A stretch of DNA of 64,000 bases from Leucophora obtusa (GCA_949987735.1 OX465299.1:136675415-136739414), one strand, 5' to 3'; positions 44,908-56,983 are shown, numbered from the stretch's first letter. Translations and numbers: made by a program. The notes: a model not told the origin generated them from the letters alone.

Positions 44908-47756
44908 TATTTATGGGAGTCCGTTATTAGAAGGTTTTACTCTATATGTATTTCATTACTGGTTTGTGAATCATATTTGTCTCCTTATCAAAGGAAGAGG
45001 GTGTTACTTGTAGTGTCTATTAAGACAACTGTCACGGAGTGTCTCTTGGTTTTGTTTTGTAGTTTTGTTATGCAAATGTGTTTTAGATATTTAAATGATA
45101 TAAAAAGTAGACGACGCAATAACAAGAGACTTGGACATGAGTGTGGTACATATATACTGCACAGATTGTAATGAGCCTTCGAACCGGGTCTACTCATTCT
45201 TGATTTTATGAAGGAGAATTGGGCAATCGAAAAAATGAATTTTTCCCCCGTTGTCTTGAAAACATTTTTATTGAGTATTTTTCAAATTTGTTTAGGTAAA
45301 TGTCTAAAATTTTATAAAACCCTTCGAATTTTATATTAAAAAAGTACATTAAATAGTTAATGTTTTTCTAAAAAAATTTCCATTGAAAAAAATTTTGATA
45401 TTAAGGACTTTACTGAAGGAGAAATGTCACAGAATCTTGGTAAATTTATGCACTGAAAAGTAGCCACACCTACGTTATGTGACCACCCCCCTCCCCCCTC
45501 TCTAGAATTGTTCGCTTGGTTATAAAAATACATCATGCAAAAAATTATGGTGATCGTATAACGGGAACACGGGCCGCATCGTCCCTGAATTATGAACTGC
45601 ACTCATAAAACAAGCCTGTACAAATAGTTGAAAACTCTGCTGGAATAACTGAAAATTATATCCACATATATTTGCATCAGCAGAATTTTCAATGAAGTTG
45701 AAAATCATGGTCTGCTAAATTTAGGTAAGCTAAAGTTTACATACTGCTAAATATACAGACAATTTTAGTTAAATTAGATTGGAAATTTGAGGTGAATTCA
45801 ACAGAAAATTTACCTGGTTTAACTACAAATTTCTGTTAAAATGTCGCTTAAAATTTCGACTTCCCGGATCTGACCCTAAACAGGCCTCATATTTATTATT
45901 AGGAGTATAGGTGGTTTATAAGTATTAACTTATATGTACAGAGTGTTGAATTTTTATCCATTTTGCTCTATCTCGCATAGTTTCCGGGATAGAAGCTATT
46001 ATGTAATAAAAAAAATTAAAATATAGCGCTATCTCATAAAGACAAATCTGAATTGTGCAACTCTGCTTCGCAAATAAACTTCAAAATTTTCAGTCTCTTT
46101 CGAAAGCCAGGTGCTACAAATTCGTTCACTTCCTCAAATCCACTAATGGCGTCTATTTCTTTCAAAATATCATAATTAATATACTTTTTTTAATGTAACA
46201 GTTGTCAGTTTCCGTGTAAAAGTTGTCTTTAGCCCAATTAATATTTCTGCTTAATATGCCCTACCCTTTAAATGATTATCCAACTGTCTTAAATGATTCA
46301 TTTTGACAATGTTAGCAATTCGCAAAGTGTTTAATTTTTTATATAGGTTAATAAAAAGTTAAAGGTGATGTTGATAATTCCCAATTGAAGTTTAAATTCA
46401 GATAACAACACACCCAGTTTTTTTTATATAACCATCAAAAGTTTAACAACAGATAAAGTATAACTTTACCAGAAATTGAAAAGACAAATTCAAGAAATTC
46501 GATAATATATCAAAGTTAAAACTTCGACCCCTTTTGTGTGTGTTCGTAAGAATATATATCCAAAGACAATAGAATTTTAAGTGAGTCTTCTATGTAGTTG
46601 AAGGGTGTGTTGGAGGTTGTATGCTTTTGCTTTATGTTTTTATTAAACGAGTGTCAAAGTATCAATTGCAGTATTTTATAAGGATTATTATAACTGTACG
46701 ATATGTCCTTGTTAGAACTATACTACTCTTTGCATTTTTTTTTTCAGTAGCAAACAGCAAGCAATAAAAGTTGTTAAGTTATTTTTAATAAACTCTGTAT
46801 CTCATTTTCAAAATGTAAATGTTACATGTACAAACCTATACATAAACGTACACACTCCTGCAGACAATGCTGTAGATTTTTCGTTTTATGTGGAAATTTT
46901 AGCGCTTTCTTATTAAAATAGTTTTTAAAACTATACACCATCATTCGCTAATGATGTAATACAACATGTTCTCCAATAAACTTTTTTGTAAACGAAAATT
47001 CTTATTGAATAAGTTATTTTTTTAAAAGTAGTCAAAATATGTATTCTAAAAATTAGCGTAACCGAATTATTAGTTTGTTCAACAATGGAATTCAAACAAA
47101 ATATGATGAAGTAAGATCTTTACGCAAAATTCTTGAACTTCTTCAAAAAGAACTTCTCCTAATTTCCCAGAATGCAGAACAATCAAATGATATTGGATTT
47201 TTTTTTTAATTATTGGGCAAGTTTTCAATACTTTCACTTGTTTTGTAATTGGTATGCTTTTAGCAATAAGGGTACTTGCTAATGTGTCTGTTCCTCCGAA
47301 AAGGTCTGTGAGTCTTGTTGCAACTGTATTCCCCTTTGTGTTTGTTGTTGCAAAGTCACAATAAATTGTGTTTATTAAAATTTTTTTTTGAAAAAATCAA
47401 AACATTAAGATCTGGTACCAACACCATCACGATATGGGAAAATATACTGATTTTTTTGAAATAATTTCCTGTTTTGTATGCAAAAGTGGCGGGCTAAGCC
47501 CGCTAAGTTGTTTGTATGCCTTGAAGTTTATTGAATTACAATTTATGTGGAGGTAGATCTGGCAATTCAAGTAAATTTATAAAAAATGTTGGAAGTTACT
47601 TGCTAAAGTTCATTCTATTACTTTAGCTTAAAAGCCCGTTACTTCGTTACCGGTAATTTTAAGTATCAAAATATATTTAGTAGAAAGTTGCATTCTTTTT
47701 CTAAGGCTTCTGATTTTTTAATAATTTTACCTTTTTATAGAATATGTTTTAATGTT
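44908..47756. other. No gene recognised
   Basis: 2.8 kb without recognisable transposon ends or domains. The small frames (for example 44905-45171 plus and 45357-45602 minus) have no motif. At 45601 CACTCATAAAACAAG resembles a MITE left end. This is the longest stretch in the window I cannot assign to any repeat. Confidence 0.4.
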
Positions 47757-48017
47757 TACCCAGGCAGAAAAATACAAACGGGAAAGCGGTGGCAAAGCGC
47801 TTTAACAGGTGGTACAAGTACTGGCAAAAAGTGCTTTCCTATTCCCAAAATGATAACATCATTAGACAAAAGGACCGGCTGTTCAAAAAGCGCCGGAAAA
47901 GTACTGGAAGAACAAAATGTTTAAACGTTGGCAAAACGCTGACAAAACCAATAAATAGGTGGTCTAGAAATATATTTTCCAAAATAAAATTTAAAAAAAG
48001 TTCATATATATTTTTTT

Positions 48018-48090
48018 GGTCCTGCCGTGATTTGAACCCAGGCCGTCAGATTGGCAAACGATTGCTCTACCCACTGAGCTAACGAGACAT
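48018..48090 (-). repeat. tRNA-like sequence with strong A and B boxes
   Basis: On the minus strand: GTCTCGTTAGCTCAGTGGG, TAGAGCAATCG, TTTGCCAATCTGACGGCC, TGGGTTCAAATC, ACGGCAG. The D-arm (GCTC/GAGC) pairs, and the A-box TAGCTCAGTGGG and B-box GGTTCAAATC are near consensus. The two acceptor strands (GTCTCGT and ACGGCAG) pair poorly, so a functional tRNA is unlikely. It is better described as a tRNA-derived cassette inside the CCCAG element. Confidence 0.6.
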
Positions 48091-48339
48091 ATAAAATTTG
48101 ATGGCTAAACACATAAATGAGTGATAATAGCTGGACAACTACTGGCTGTGCCAAAAAAAAAAATTAAAAATATAATTAAAATGCTAGTACTGGCAAACAA
48201 TTTTTTGTAAGTAGTATGCCAGTGTTGGGAGGGCAAAAAAAAAGTTGGTCTTGAAGGAGCTTTCCCACAAACAAAAAAATTGATTTTATAAAACAAAAAA
48301 AATTTTAAATTAAAAAAAATCCAAAAAAATTTTTTGCTT

Positions 48340-48415
48340 GCAACCGGATTTGAACTCGGAACCTTCTTAACGAACATTTTTTAACGAAGCGTCAGCATTT
48401 TTATAAAATCATTGG
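48340..48415 (-). repeat. Second, more decayed tRNA-like sequence
   Basis: The minus strand has a B-box-like GAGTTCAAATCCGGTTGCAA preceded by GGTTCC, and an A-box-like ACTAGTAGACCAATG about 70 bp upstream. Same orientation as 48018-48090. Confidence 0.4.
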
Positions 48416-48659
48416 TCTACTAGTGAATTGATTTTTGAACGCCTGGTAGCATTGGCTAGGTAGCACTGGATAACCACTGGTTGCAAAACCTTGGCATATC
48501 ACTCTAAGCCAATTATTTGCCAGTAAAACAAATACTGGTAAAACGCTTTTTGCAAATGCTGGCAAAACCTCCCAAATGAGTGTTCTGCCAGTCATTTATT
48601 TTTAACACCGCGGTTACCCAGTGGTATGCCAGTGCTTGATTTTTTGTACCACTGGCGAT

Positions 48660-49815
48660 TTCTGACTGGGTAGTTTCAGATTTCTGGCCGAAGGGGCTCT
48701 TTTCCCTTTTTTGGGCTTCCCCGTAAAAATTCAAAATACTTTGTGTCAGTACAAAATCAAGTACTAAACTGCGCGGATTGCGCTATGTCTTTAATGGGAC
48801 CATTTGCCCCTTTGAGCCCCGTTTTTATTATGTTCTTATTGGATTTTCCAAACTAAGTTTCTTTAGTGAATTAACTAACTCCCAGGAAATTAATACATAG
48901 TTTTAATTTCAGAATCCTAGCCAAAAACAGCTGCCTTGTTAAAATCAGCCAGCCAGTCATGTTACATTTTTATATATAAAGAAGATATATATATAACATT
49001 ACAGTTATAACTGCATCTATACCTATAACTCAAACTTTCTTGCTTCCTTCCCTGTTCCATTCCATTGTTGCACTTGTCTTATGTTTCCATCCCATTTGTT
49101 CCTCATTCCCTTTGACTTCGTTCCACTTGTCTCGTGTTTCAATTTCACTCGTTTCCCATTCCATTCTATTTCGTTTCCAAATTTTAGTGTTCCAATCACC
49201 AACGTTCCTTTAATTTCAGCTTTCTAGCAAAAGAGGTTTGAGCAGGTCGTTATGGGAGAAACTTCTCTCCTTTTATACCCATTTTGCCACGTTTCCAAGA
49301 AAATTCCAAAAACTACCTTACCTGTATATTAGCACATACTCCATGTAATACATATTTAAAATTTCAGATTTCTAGCCAGGAGATTCGATTAAGGGGAAGA
49401 TATTTCCCCTTTTTGCCCTCACCTTAGGCCAAAGGTTATTCTACTCCCGAGGAATAACCTTCATACTAAACTTCAAATTCCCAGTTGCAACGATTTGGGC
49501 GTGTCTTCAAGGGGAAGGATTTCTCTCCTTCTTGCATAACTCCAGCGATTTAGGCAGGCCGTTAAGGGGGACATTTTCCTCTAAGTAAGGTAAGGTTAGT
49601 ACATACTCAAATTTAAAATTGCTAACAAAAAGCTTTTGGAAAGGTCTTTAAGAGGACGATTTAGCCTTATTATTTGCTAATGTCTACAGGGGAGGAGAAA
49701 CCTACATACAAAATTTCATCTTTCTATTTCCAACGGTTTGGATAGGCCTTTAGGGTTGAGACTTTTCCCATTTTTGCCCCTCCACGTAGGAATTTCCAAA
49801 ATCTCGGCTTAGTGG
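48660..49815 (+). repeat. Degenerate array of TTCAGATTTCTAGCC / TTAAGGGGA units
   Basis: Units carry AATTTCAGATTTCTAGCC, then GATT.GGGCAGGTCGTTAAGG, GGGA.GATTTCTCCCCTTTTT and GCCC, spaced about 100-200 bp apart (clear starts near 48673, 49217, 49366, 49484, 49546 and 49728). A TTCCATTCC-rich patch lies at 49035-49190. This is the least AT-rich kilobase in the region. No consistent reading frame. Confidence 0.5.
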
Positions 49816-49984
49816 AAATCCATGCGGCAGGCGGCACCTATATACCATAATTTAATGGTGTATTTTTATCAAGGTCCCATTGTTTTATTAGAGAAAATAT
49901 TCAAAATAATTATGTTTAAGTATTTTTTGTTCCAAAAGAAATTACCAAATCTGCAGATTTGATACCACAGATTTCAAATAAAAA

Positions 49985-50910
49985 CTTTTTTAAAACATTT
50001 TTGCCATCTTTCAGGCAATTTGTGAATTCCACGCCAATAAAACTATTCGTCTTTTGAAGCAAACCAATTAGTCACCCAATTTTTGACTTCCTCGTAGGAA
50101 ACGAAGTACTGCTCAGCCAATGCGTGTCCCATCGATGAAAACAAATAGTAGTCGGAAGGAGCCAAGTCTGGTGAATACAGCGGGTGGGGTAGCAGCTCCC
50201 AACCTAATACTTTGATTGTATCCTGAACCGGTTTTGCTCTGTGTGCACGTGCATTGTCATGTTGCGAAATTACCTTGCCGTGTCTTGTGACCTATTCTGG
50301 TCGTTTGTCGATCAATGCATGGTTCAAATTGATCATTTGTTGTCGGTAGCGATCTGTATTAACGGTTTCACCAGGTTTTAGGAGATTGTGGTACACCACA
50401 CCTTTGTGGTCCCACCAGACACACAGCATTGTCTTCCTGCCGAATCGATCTAGTTTTGCAGCCGAAGTTGATGGTTGTCCCATATTAACCAATGATTTTT
50501 TCCGTTTAGTATTCTAAAAATAAATCCATTTTTAATCGCCAGTAACAATTGGATGCAACACTGATTTTCAATCGTGTCTTTGAAGCAAAATTTAACAAGT
50601 GGTTTTTCGGTTTTCCATCTGTATGTCATTCAATTCATGTGGCACCCATTTCCAGACTTTTGGATCTTTCCCATAGGTCAGAAAGTATTTGTTGTGCAAC
50701 ATTTAACATTTCTGCCATTTGTTTCTGACTCAAAGTGTCATCTTCATCCAATATTGATTGCATTTCGGCGTCTTCAAACTTTTTTGGTGGTTTTCCACAT
50801 TCTTCATTTCTCACATCAAAATCTTTATCTCTGAACCGTCGAAACCATCTTTTGCATGTTGCTTCTGACAGAGAATGATATGCCTCGACAAGCATGCGAT
50901 ACACTTTTCT
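49985..50910 (-). pseudogene. mariner transposase pseudogene
   Basis: Minus strand from about 50904: the helix-turn-helix part (HSLSEATCKRWFRRFRDKDF, KPPKKFEDAEMQSILDED, TLSQKQMAEMLNVAQQ). After a gap and frame changes follow the catalytic parts VNMGQPSTSAAKLDRFGRKT, MLCVWWDHKGVVYHNLLKPG and RYRQQMINLNHALIDKRPE, then QHDNARAHRAKPVQDT, LLPHPLYSPDLAPSDYYLFS, EEVKNWVTNWFASKDE, a stop, and IHKLPERWQKC. The second aspartate (VWWD) and third (PSDYYLF) of the D,D34D core are visible. The block between QQ and VNMG, which holds the first aspartate, is missing. I do not see the terminal repeats. Confidence 0.85.
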
Positions 50911-51081
50911 TCAAATCAAAACAAAAAATTAATGCTTACCGTAAATCATAATTTTCTGGTACAAAATTCGCCTTCTTTAACACGATTAAAAAATATGATG
51001 TTGTTTCCCTGCAAAAAGAGAACATCTACTTTTTAATGCATGACTTTTTTCTCTACATTCAAAATAAGATAATGCAAAAAT

Positions 51082-51352
51082 AAAACAAATACAACAACAC
51101 ATAGCGACATGACGCACAAGCATAGTTTTCTACTGAAAAATTGTTAAATTTACAGCAGTATCGGATCTTTCCTATGTCAGCTCCAGAAAAAACACAACTC
51201 AAAAATAAAAGTAGTTCAAATTTGGCATTTCCATCAATGAATTTAACACGTGCGTGTGATATGAAAGATCCGATACTGTTGTAAATTTAACAATTTTTCA
51301 GTAGAAAACTATGCTTGTGCGTCATGTCGCTATGTGTTGTTGTATTTGTTTT
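51082..51352. mobile_element. Foldback MITE, 271 bp with 90-bp arms
   Basis: AAAACAAATACAACAACACA, AGCGACATGACGCACAAGCA, TAGTTTTCTACTGAAAAATT and GTAAATTTACAGCAGTATCG in 51082-51171 are mirrored at 51263-51352, with very few mismatches. The loop is 91 bp. The near identity of the arms points to a recent origin. Confidence 0.85.
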
Positions 51353-51699
51353 GTTTGGCGACATGGACATTCGACTTTGGCTGCACAGAACCAAATTTGT
51401 TCATAAATAGTATGAATAGCTTTAATGATTTTCGTTCATAATATGTATGAACAAATTCATTCAATGTATGAACTTAAATTCATATTTTGTAATTAAAAAA
51501 TATCAAGTCGTTTTGAAAACAAAAGAAAAAATGACAACATATATTTCTTTAATTTTAAAATAATAAAAAAGCAAAATGCAGCAAAATTATCGGCAAATAA
51601 ATTGTACGTGGATGAACTGGTAAAGTCCTTATTGCGGTTTGTAAATTTTTACGCGTTATATACATACAAAAATATTTGCAAAAAAATAAAAGATTTGTG
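51353..51699. other. AT-rich; TTCATACAT/ATGAACAAATTCATT words
   Basis: From 51390 to 51480 ATGAACAAATTCATTCAATG and related words resemble the subterminal parts of the CACTGATAG MITEs at 10663 and 11972, but no terminus is found. No gene. Confidence 0.4.
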
Positions 51700-51788
51700 C
51701 AGTAAATACGGCCTAACGTAGATGCAACACTGACCTCTTTTAATGGCGTTAAAGCAGCACTTTGGATATGCAAAATCATCTATCAACG
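51700..51788 (-). pseudogene. mariner transposase, downstream part split off by the Transib insertion
   Basis: Reading the minus strand from 51788 gives DR, stop, FCISKVLL, stop, then KRSVLHLR. This continues the mariner frame that ends at 63644 with YDLKLRDV. It is the segment after the linker of mariner transposase (family wording RDVERRF.M.E.LL...KRKGFLHR). The reading is broken by stops. Confidence 0.7.
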
Positions 51789-53206
51789 CACAGTGGTTTG
51801 AAACAAAAAAAAGTGGTAATAAATCTGTATCTTCTAAACTATAAGTCCGATTGCATCAGTATGTATGAGATAACTGTTAAGGAGGACCCAGACTTTCTGA
51901 ATTTTGGATTCATGGTTACCCTGTATTATCAAAGGGTGACTTATAGGGCGTCAAAGTAGACCACCTCAAAAGTAAAATAGCTTTTGGACCGTATAGCTCT
52001 TTCATGTTTGAAATTTTATATTTTGGAATGAGCTTGGAGAAACGAAGAAAAAACATGCTTACTTTACTATAATAACTGTTATGGGTTTTAAGATATTTCA
52101 TTTCAAAAATAAAAAAACTCATTTTTCTCTTCGACTTTTTTCAGTTTTTGGCCGATTGTGAATTCGATTTTATAACGATAATTTTCTGACATATAGGCAA
52201 GAGTTTAAGAAATAAAACTGTGAAAACCTTTTTTAAGTATCTGGAACCATTTAGTGTTGAGAAATTTCCAAAGTCAAACATTTTTCGCTGATCGAAAAAA
52301 TTGCATTTTTTTCTCAAAAAGATGCTATCAATTTTTTACTTTTTACTGAGAAGTTATTTAATAAAAGTTAATGTTTTATTCTATATTCGTAGAGAATAGG
52401 GTTCTAAGATGCTTTTAATCCAAATTTTAAGTCGGTACAACATTCACCCTACGTACAGCATTGACCGAAATTGGTCTAATTTTTATGAGAATTTTTGAGT
52501 TTTCGATCATATAACAAAAAAGTCACGCCGATTTTGATATATTCCGAAACACAGTTATATATCGCCATATATTCTGTTTAGATTTCAAAAATAAAAAGTA
52601 GCGCCAATTCATAAACGAATCCAGAAAACATGATTTTATAAAAATGGCAAATTTCCGTACACCATAATTTTAATTGCAAAAAGGATAGTTCTGTTTATTT
52701 TTTTAAAATTATTTTAATTGTTTTACATGAACAATAAAATAGTCTTTATTGGTGCAAAAAATCATTCCCGTACCTTGTATAGTTTTTACGATATTGAAAG
52801 TCAAATTTCAAAGATGATTTTGTTAAAAATACACTTTTTAGTTTTTTCGTAGATTTTTCCCAGAAGTGTTTAAGGTTTTTTTGAATGTTACTTAAAAATT
52901 AACAGTGCAATAAACTAGACATGTTTTCCTTTTCACTGATGTATAAAACGTATATAAAAAGTATTGAGAACAGGTAAAATTATTGCATTTAAAACACACA
53001 CCTCAGGTCAAAAAATAGAACCACATGCAAATATTGTGCAAACATTCAGTTTCTTGTTTTTTAGTTTTTTCGTAGATTTTTCCCAGAAGTGTTTAAGTTT
53101 TTTTGAATGTTACTTAAAAATTAGCACTACAATAAATTAGACATATTTCCCTTTCCATTGATGAATTAAACGTATATAAAAAATATTGGTAAGAGGTACA
53201 ATTATT
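51789..53206 (+). repeat. Left 1.4-kb inverted terminal arm
   Basis: Matches 61120-63643 in reverse, outside the insertion at 61360-62404. It contains an internal direct duplication: TAGTTTTTTCGTAGATTTTT and CCCAGAAGTGTTTAAG occur at about 52838 and 53063. The duplication is shared by both arms, so it predates the mirrored arrangement or was copied with it. Confidence 0.8.
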
Positions 53207-53282
53207 GCATTTATTATTTTTCCATTAGCAATATTTACATTTTTTAATAAATTAAATACCAAAAATTTGGTATAAAATAGTC

Positions 53283-54917
53283 CTAAGTGTCAAAAGTTAA
53301 CATATTTTTAATTTCTTTGGCTTCGGACTCATCTTCTAAACTTATTTTTGGCAGACATTTCGTTCTAATAGAATAAATGACTGGATCTGAAGATATAAGT
53401 AAGTGGTGCATTAGATCAGAATTTTGGGCAGTTTTTAAATGTTTTCGTGTGTTAAATTTCCAAAAGCTGTTTCTAGCTTCCTGCGCTTCTTCTGTTAGCT
53501 CTCCTAAAGGCAGGAAACTATTTTCTATTATTGTTTTTTCATGGGATAATATTTTCATTTTCAGTTTCATTAGCAAAAATATGGAAGTTATTAGAATTTA
53601 TACGTTTTTTGCTATTAATCACCGCTAACAATATTTTAAAACGTTTGATTAAAGTTTCGTCGAGACCTGTCATTTCAGGTGTTGTCTCAGGATCTTCGAA
53701 AAAACGCCTGGCTGTGTTTCCATCATTAGAGCTTCGATAACCGTGAAGAGGTTTATGTACAATTAGACACAACTGTTGCTTAAATGCAATTCGTTTCTTT
53801 TCCTCCGATCGCATGTTTTGCAAATCTGTGTTAGTTTTTACACTTTTATTTTCATTTCCTGGAATTTTCCGATGTTTTATATCATATGCTAAATGTAAAC
53901 AATATTCCATAAATCGTATCCTTGCATGAAGAGGAGATATTCCAAATTTCAAAGCTTCTTCATTAACGACAGTTTCATTGACTATTTCGTGAAATTCTGA
54001 GCTTTTATTTGCGCATATATTTCCCTTCCAGGTCGATGCGGTATCTGTGACGGCATTGGATACATCAATTTATTTCCACGTACAAAGCAGATAAGTTGAA
54101 AATTTCTAACTCTATTTTCTCCACTATGTTTTTACTTAGAACCTTGTGTTAAATTTGTCCATAAGTGTTCGTAATTCTTATTTAATGCGGAGGAAGTTGA
54201 TGGAGAAGTGTCTTCCTTAAATAACCGCATTCTGAGCGGTACCAAAGATGTCATAAAAACACTTGAATAATCAACTTCTTCATTGTTGTTCCATCGCAGC
54301 CCCTGTTTTATCTAGTAATTGGGAAAGTTCAACACTGCCACTTTTAGAGTTTACTTCTACTGGTGATGGCACAATTTTGTTTTCCGTTTCTTTAATTGAC
54401 TGACTGTTTAGTAAAATATCGTATCCTTTTTCCTGGAGTGCTTTTCTCAAAATACCATACTTGCTTCTCGATAATCCTAAGCTTAGTATTAGAGCTAACG
54501 CATCTTCTTCTGTGAAAGATTTTGATGATTTTAGAGTTGAAATACTTTGCACCATACGATTCAATCGCTCGGGAGATGCTGTTGGTAATACGTCTACAAT
54601 TTTTCCAGCTTTTTTTTTGGTTGTGTTTGTATTAAAACTGCTTTGAAGAAATCCTTTATTTCGTTAGAATAAAAATTTTTAACGACTCCTTCTTGTCTTA
54701 TTTTCTTTGCCTTTTGTTGAACATTTTCGTAATCCTTTTTTGGCCGACCTAATTTCTTTCCGCCGATCTCTACATTGAGCTCCATATTTAACCAACCATT
54801 ATATTTCTCCTTAAACCGTGTCTTTGACATCTTAGCTTCGTATTTCTTTTCATAACTTTTATAAAATTTTTCAATTTTGATATTTCCCTCAGATGTAATA
54901 GGTGAAAATTTAGTCAC
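53283..54917 (-). pseudogene. Transib transposase (RAG1-related), internally deleted and decayed
   Basis: Minus strand, in broken frames: a basic N-terminal part (KKLGRPKKDYENVQQKAKKI, near 54750), a helical segment (SFTEEDALALILSLGLS), TSLVPLRMRLFKEDTSP (near 54230), NAVTDTASTWKGNICANKSS with a preceding ID that may hold the second aspartate (near 54060), KFGISPLHARIRFMEY (53950), GYRSSNDGNTARRFFED, TGLDETLIKRFKILL, and after a frame change IIENSFLPLGELTEEAQEAR with the candidate catalytic glutamate, then FNTRKHLKT and LLISSDPVIYSI. Order and wording agree with Transib transposases, whose core is homologous to the RAG1 core of V(D)J recombination. The first-aspartate block is not found, and at least three frame changes and several stops are present. 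It cannot be functional. Confidence 0.8.
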
Positions 54918-54949
54918 GTATTAACAGGTAAAAATTTAGTCACGTATTA
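54900..54949 (+). repeat. 25-bp tandem duplication
   Basis: AGGTGAAAATTTAGTCACGT and AGGTAAAAATTTAGTCACGT, each followed by ATTAA, stand side by side at the 5' end of the Transib reading frame. Confidence 0.85.
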
Positions 54950-55052
54950 AGCTATTTTTAACAAAAGGGTTGCGCAAAATATCCTGAGTTATTTATATTA
55001 AAGGCATTCATTTAAAGTACTTACGCCTCGTATACTGTGTATATGTTGTAAG

Positions 55053-55687
55053 CAGAGACCCAAAATAACTGTTATATTTCTTAAAAAGTCACCACCCAAA
55101 TTTATTTAATTATAATATTTCAATAATGCACTATATTTTATAAACCATATTGCACAAAAAAATCACAAAGTTTGGCAAAGATTTTAATTTTTTCAATTTT
55201 TATATTTTACTCTATAAATTTCTGTTGTTTTTTGATTTTTATTTTAAAACTTTTAATAAAAGTTACAGAATGATTTTTTTAAAAAAATTAAACACTAACT
55301 TTTTTATTTGATAATAAAATAAAAATTAAAAACTGACTGAAATTGAATGCCGGAAGTTGCTGGAATATACATATTTACTCACTTTAAATCACTGTTCAAT
55401 CTTGTATTAACACTAGTTGATATCACCAGGATATTATAATTTTTGAAGTCATTGGTTCTATGGCTTTTGATTTATATTCTTAATTGTTATTTTTTGATAA
55501 AGAAAAAAAATCACAAAATAACTTTTATTATTTTTGAAAAAATAAAAATCATGTTTGGATTGTTTTTGTTTGAATTAGAAATAAAAATCAAACAGAGCAA
55601 ATAAACAGAAAATTAAAAATATTCAAACAAGAAATAATTGTAAAACAATCAGTTTTTTGAATAAAAGTTATAACTGTTACGTCCCTG
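55053..55687. mobile_element. hAT-type MITE with perfect 8-bp duplication
   Basis: CAGAGACCCAAAATAACTGT and CAGTTATAAC-type right end ACAGTTATA...TAACTGTTACGTCCCTG are imperfect inverted repeats. GTTGTAAG is present on both sides (55045-55052 and 55688-55695). The homologous uninterrupted sequence at about 17315-17330 has a single GTTGTAAG. No coding frame; 635 bp. Confidence 0.9.
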
Positions 55688-55780
55688 GTTGTAAGTTTAT
55701 TCGATTAATGTCAAAACTAGTTTACGAGCCCTCGTAAATATACGCTTATATTTTCATGTGTAAACTTTTTCGTATCTATA

Positions 55781-55945
55781 CCAAGGTTGGCAACCGAAAC
55801 GAATAACGGTATAGGTATCGGTATTGGTGTCGATTTTTTATTTGTTTCGGTATCGGTATCGGTAACGGTATTTTAATCATATCGGTATCGGTATAACCGA
55901 TACCGAAACATTAATACCGGTATATACCGGTATTATTGAAAAAAT
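55781..55945 (+). mobile_element. Solo end of the CCAAGGTTGG element
   Basis: CCAAGGTTGGCAACCGAAAC, then repeated CGGTATCGGTA words and ATACCGGTATATACCGGTAT. It is the same type as the left end of 2225-6429. I find no matching right end nearby. Confidence 0.65.
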
Positions 55946-56983
55946 TTACAAAAATATAAAAAAACGTTCTTAATTATAAAAAACTCAATTTTATTAAATT
56001 TTTATAAAGGATAACTATAGTTTATGGAAATGTTTTTATAATATGAACAAAAAACAATAAGCCCTGGTTTATGTATTACGAAAATACTCTAAACGAAAGC
56101 AAAGTAACGAAAATTTGTTTTTGTTTCCCATGTATTTTTGACGAAAGTGATTGTCAATTTCTTTCGTTTATAGTGTATTTAGACTGGGCAAAAACTAGTA
56201 GTTTTAGGCGATTTTTAGTTTTCGAGCCGAAAACTACAAAATTAATATAGTTTTTCCATACATTTTTCATACAAACTGAAAACCAGATTCCACCTGGTTT
56301 TTGCCAAAAACCAAGTAAAAATATCTGAAATGTGCATTTTTTATATACCCGTTATCATTTATAATTAATTTTCGATACACCATGTTACAACGAATATAGG
56401 AGTAAAGCAAGTGTCAAAAAAATATTTTTTAATTTTTTAAGAATATTTCTAGTTTAGTTTGAAATTGTGTGTTGTTATTCATTTTTAAATGTATTAAAAT
56501 TTTTTCTACATTAATTTAACAATAAAAAAAGAATGAAAAGTGTGTAGTAAAAAAGTGTTGTGACAAAGAAAAACAAAATAATCAGTGTAAATGACTTGGC
56601 TTTCGTAATTTAGTTTTGTATAAAAACCAGCTGGTTTTTGCTTGGTCTAAATTCAGTATTAGACTATTTTCGTAATAGATAAACAGGCCCTTAGTTATTA
56701 AAAATTTCTAAGTGTTTTATTTTTTAAACACAAACATTGTTTTAAATCTATTAGGAACACAAGTTGATTCACTACAAATATTTTATATTTGTATTGCGAT
56801 CATATAATAAAATAAAAACAAAAAGGTTTATAAAATTAATAAAAGGATTCTCTAAAAGAAACTGTAAATTCAATTAAAGGTTTAAGAAACCAGTTTATAT
56901 ATTTAATTTTATTTACAAATTAGTAAATTTGTGGCCCTTTGTTCCTAATGGAACCATAGGGCATAATATATATATATATATAT
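55946..56983. other. No gene recognised
   Basis: AT-rich sequence with a TA microsatellite at about 56966-56982, immediately outside the next element. Confidence 0.45.

Larger units (their letters stand above)
47759..48670. mobile_element. CCCAG-ended element carrying tRNA-like cassettes
   Basis: CCCAGGCAGAAAAATAC at 47759 and CGATTTCTGACTGGG ending at 48670 are inverted and flanked by TA (47757-47758 and 48671-48672). Subterminal words GGCAAAGCGCTTT and CTGGCAAAAC recur. The right end matches the left end of 33857-34762 over about 35 bp in reverse. Two tRNA-like segments sit inside. Confidence 0.75.

Noticed and set aside
48018..48090. A functional tRNA gene
   Set aside because: A and B boxes are good, but the two acceptor strands do not pair and the anticodon stem is poor. 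It also sits inside a transposon.
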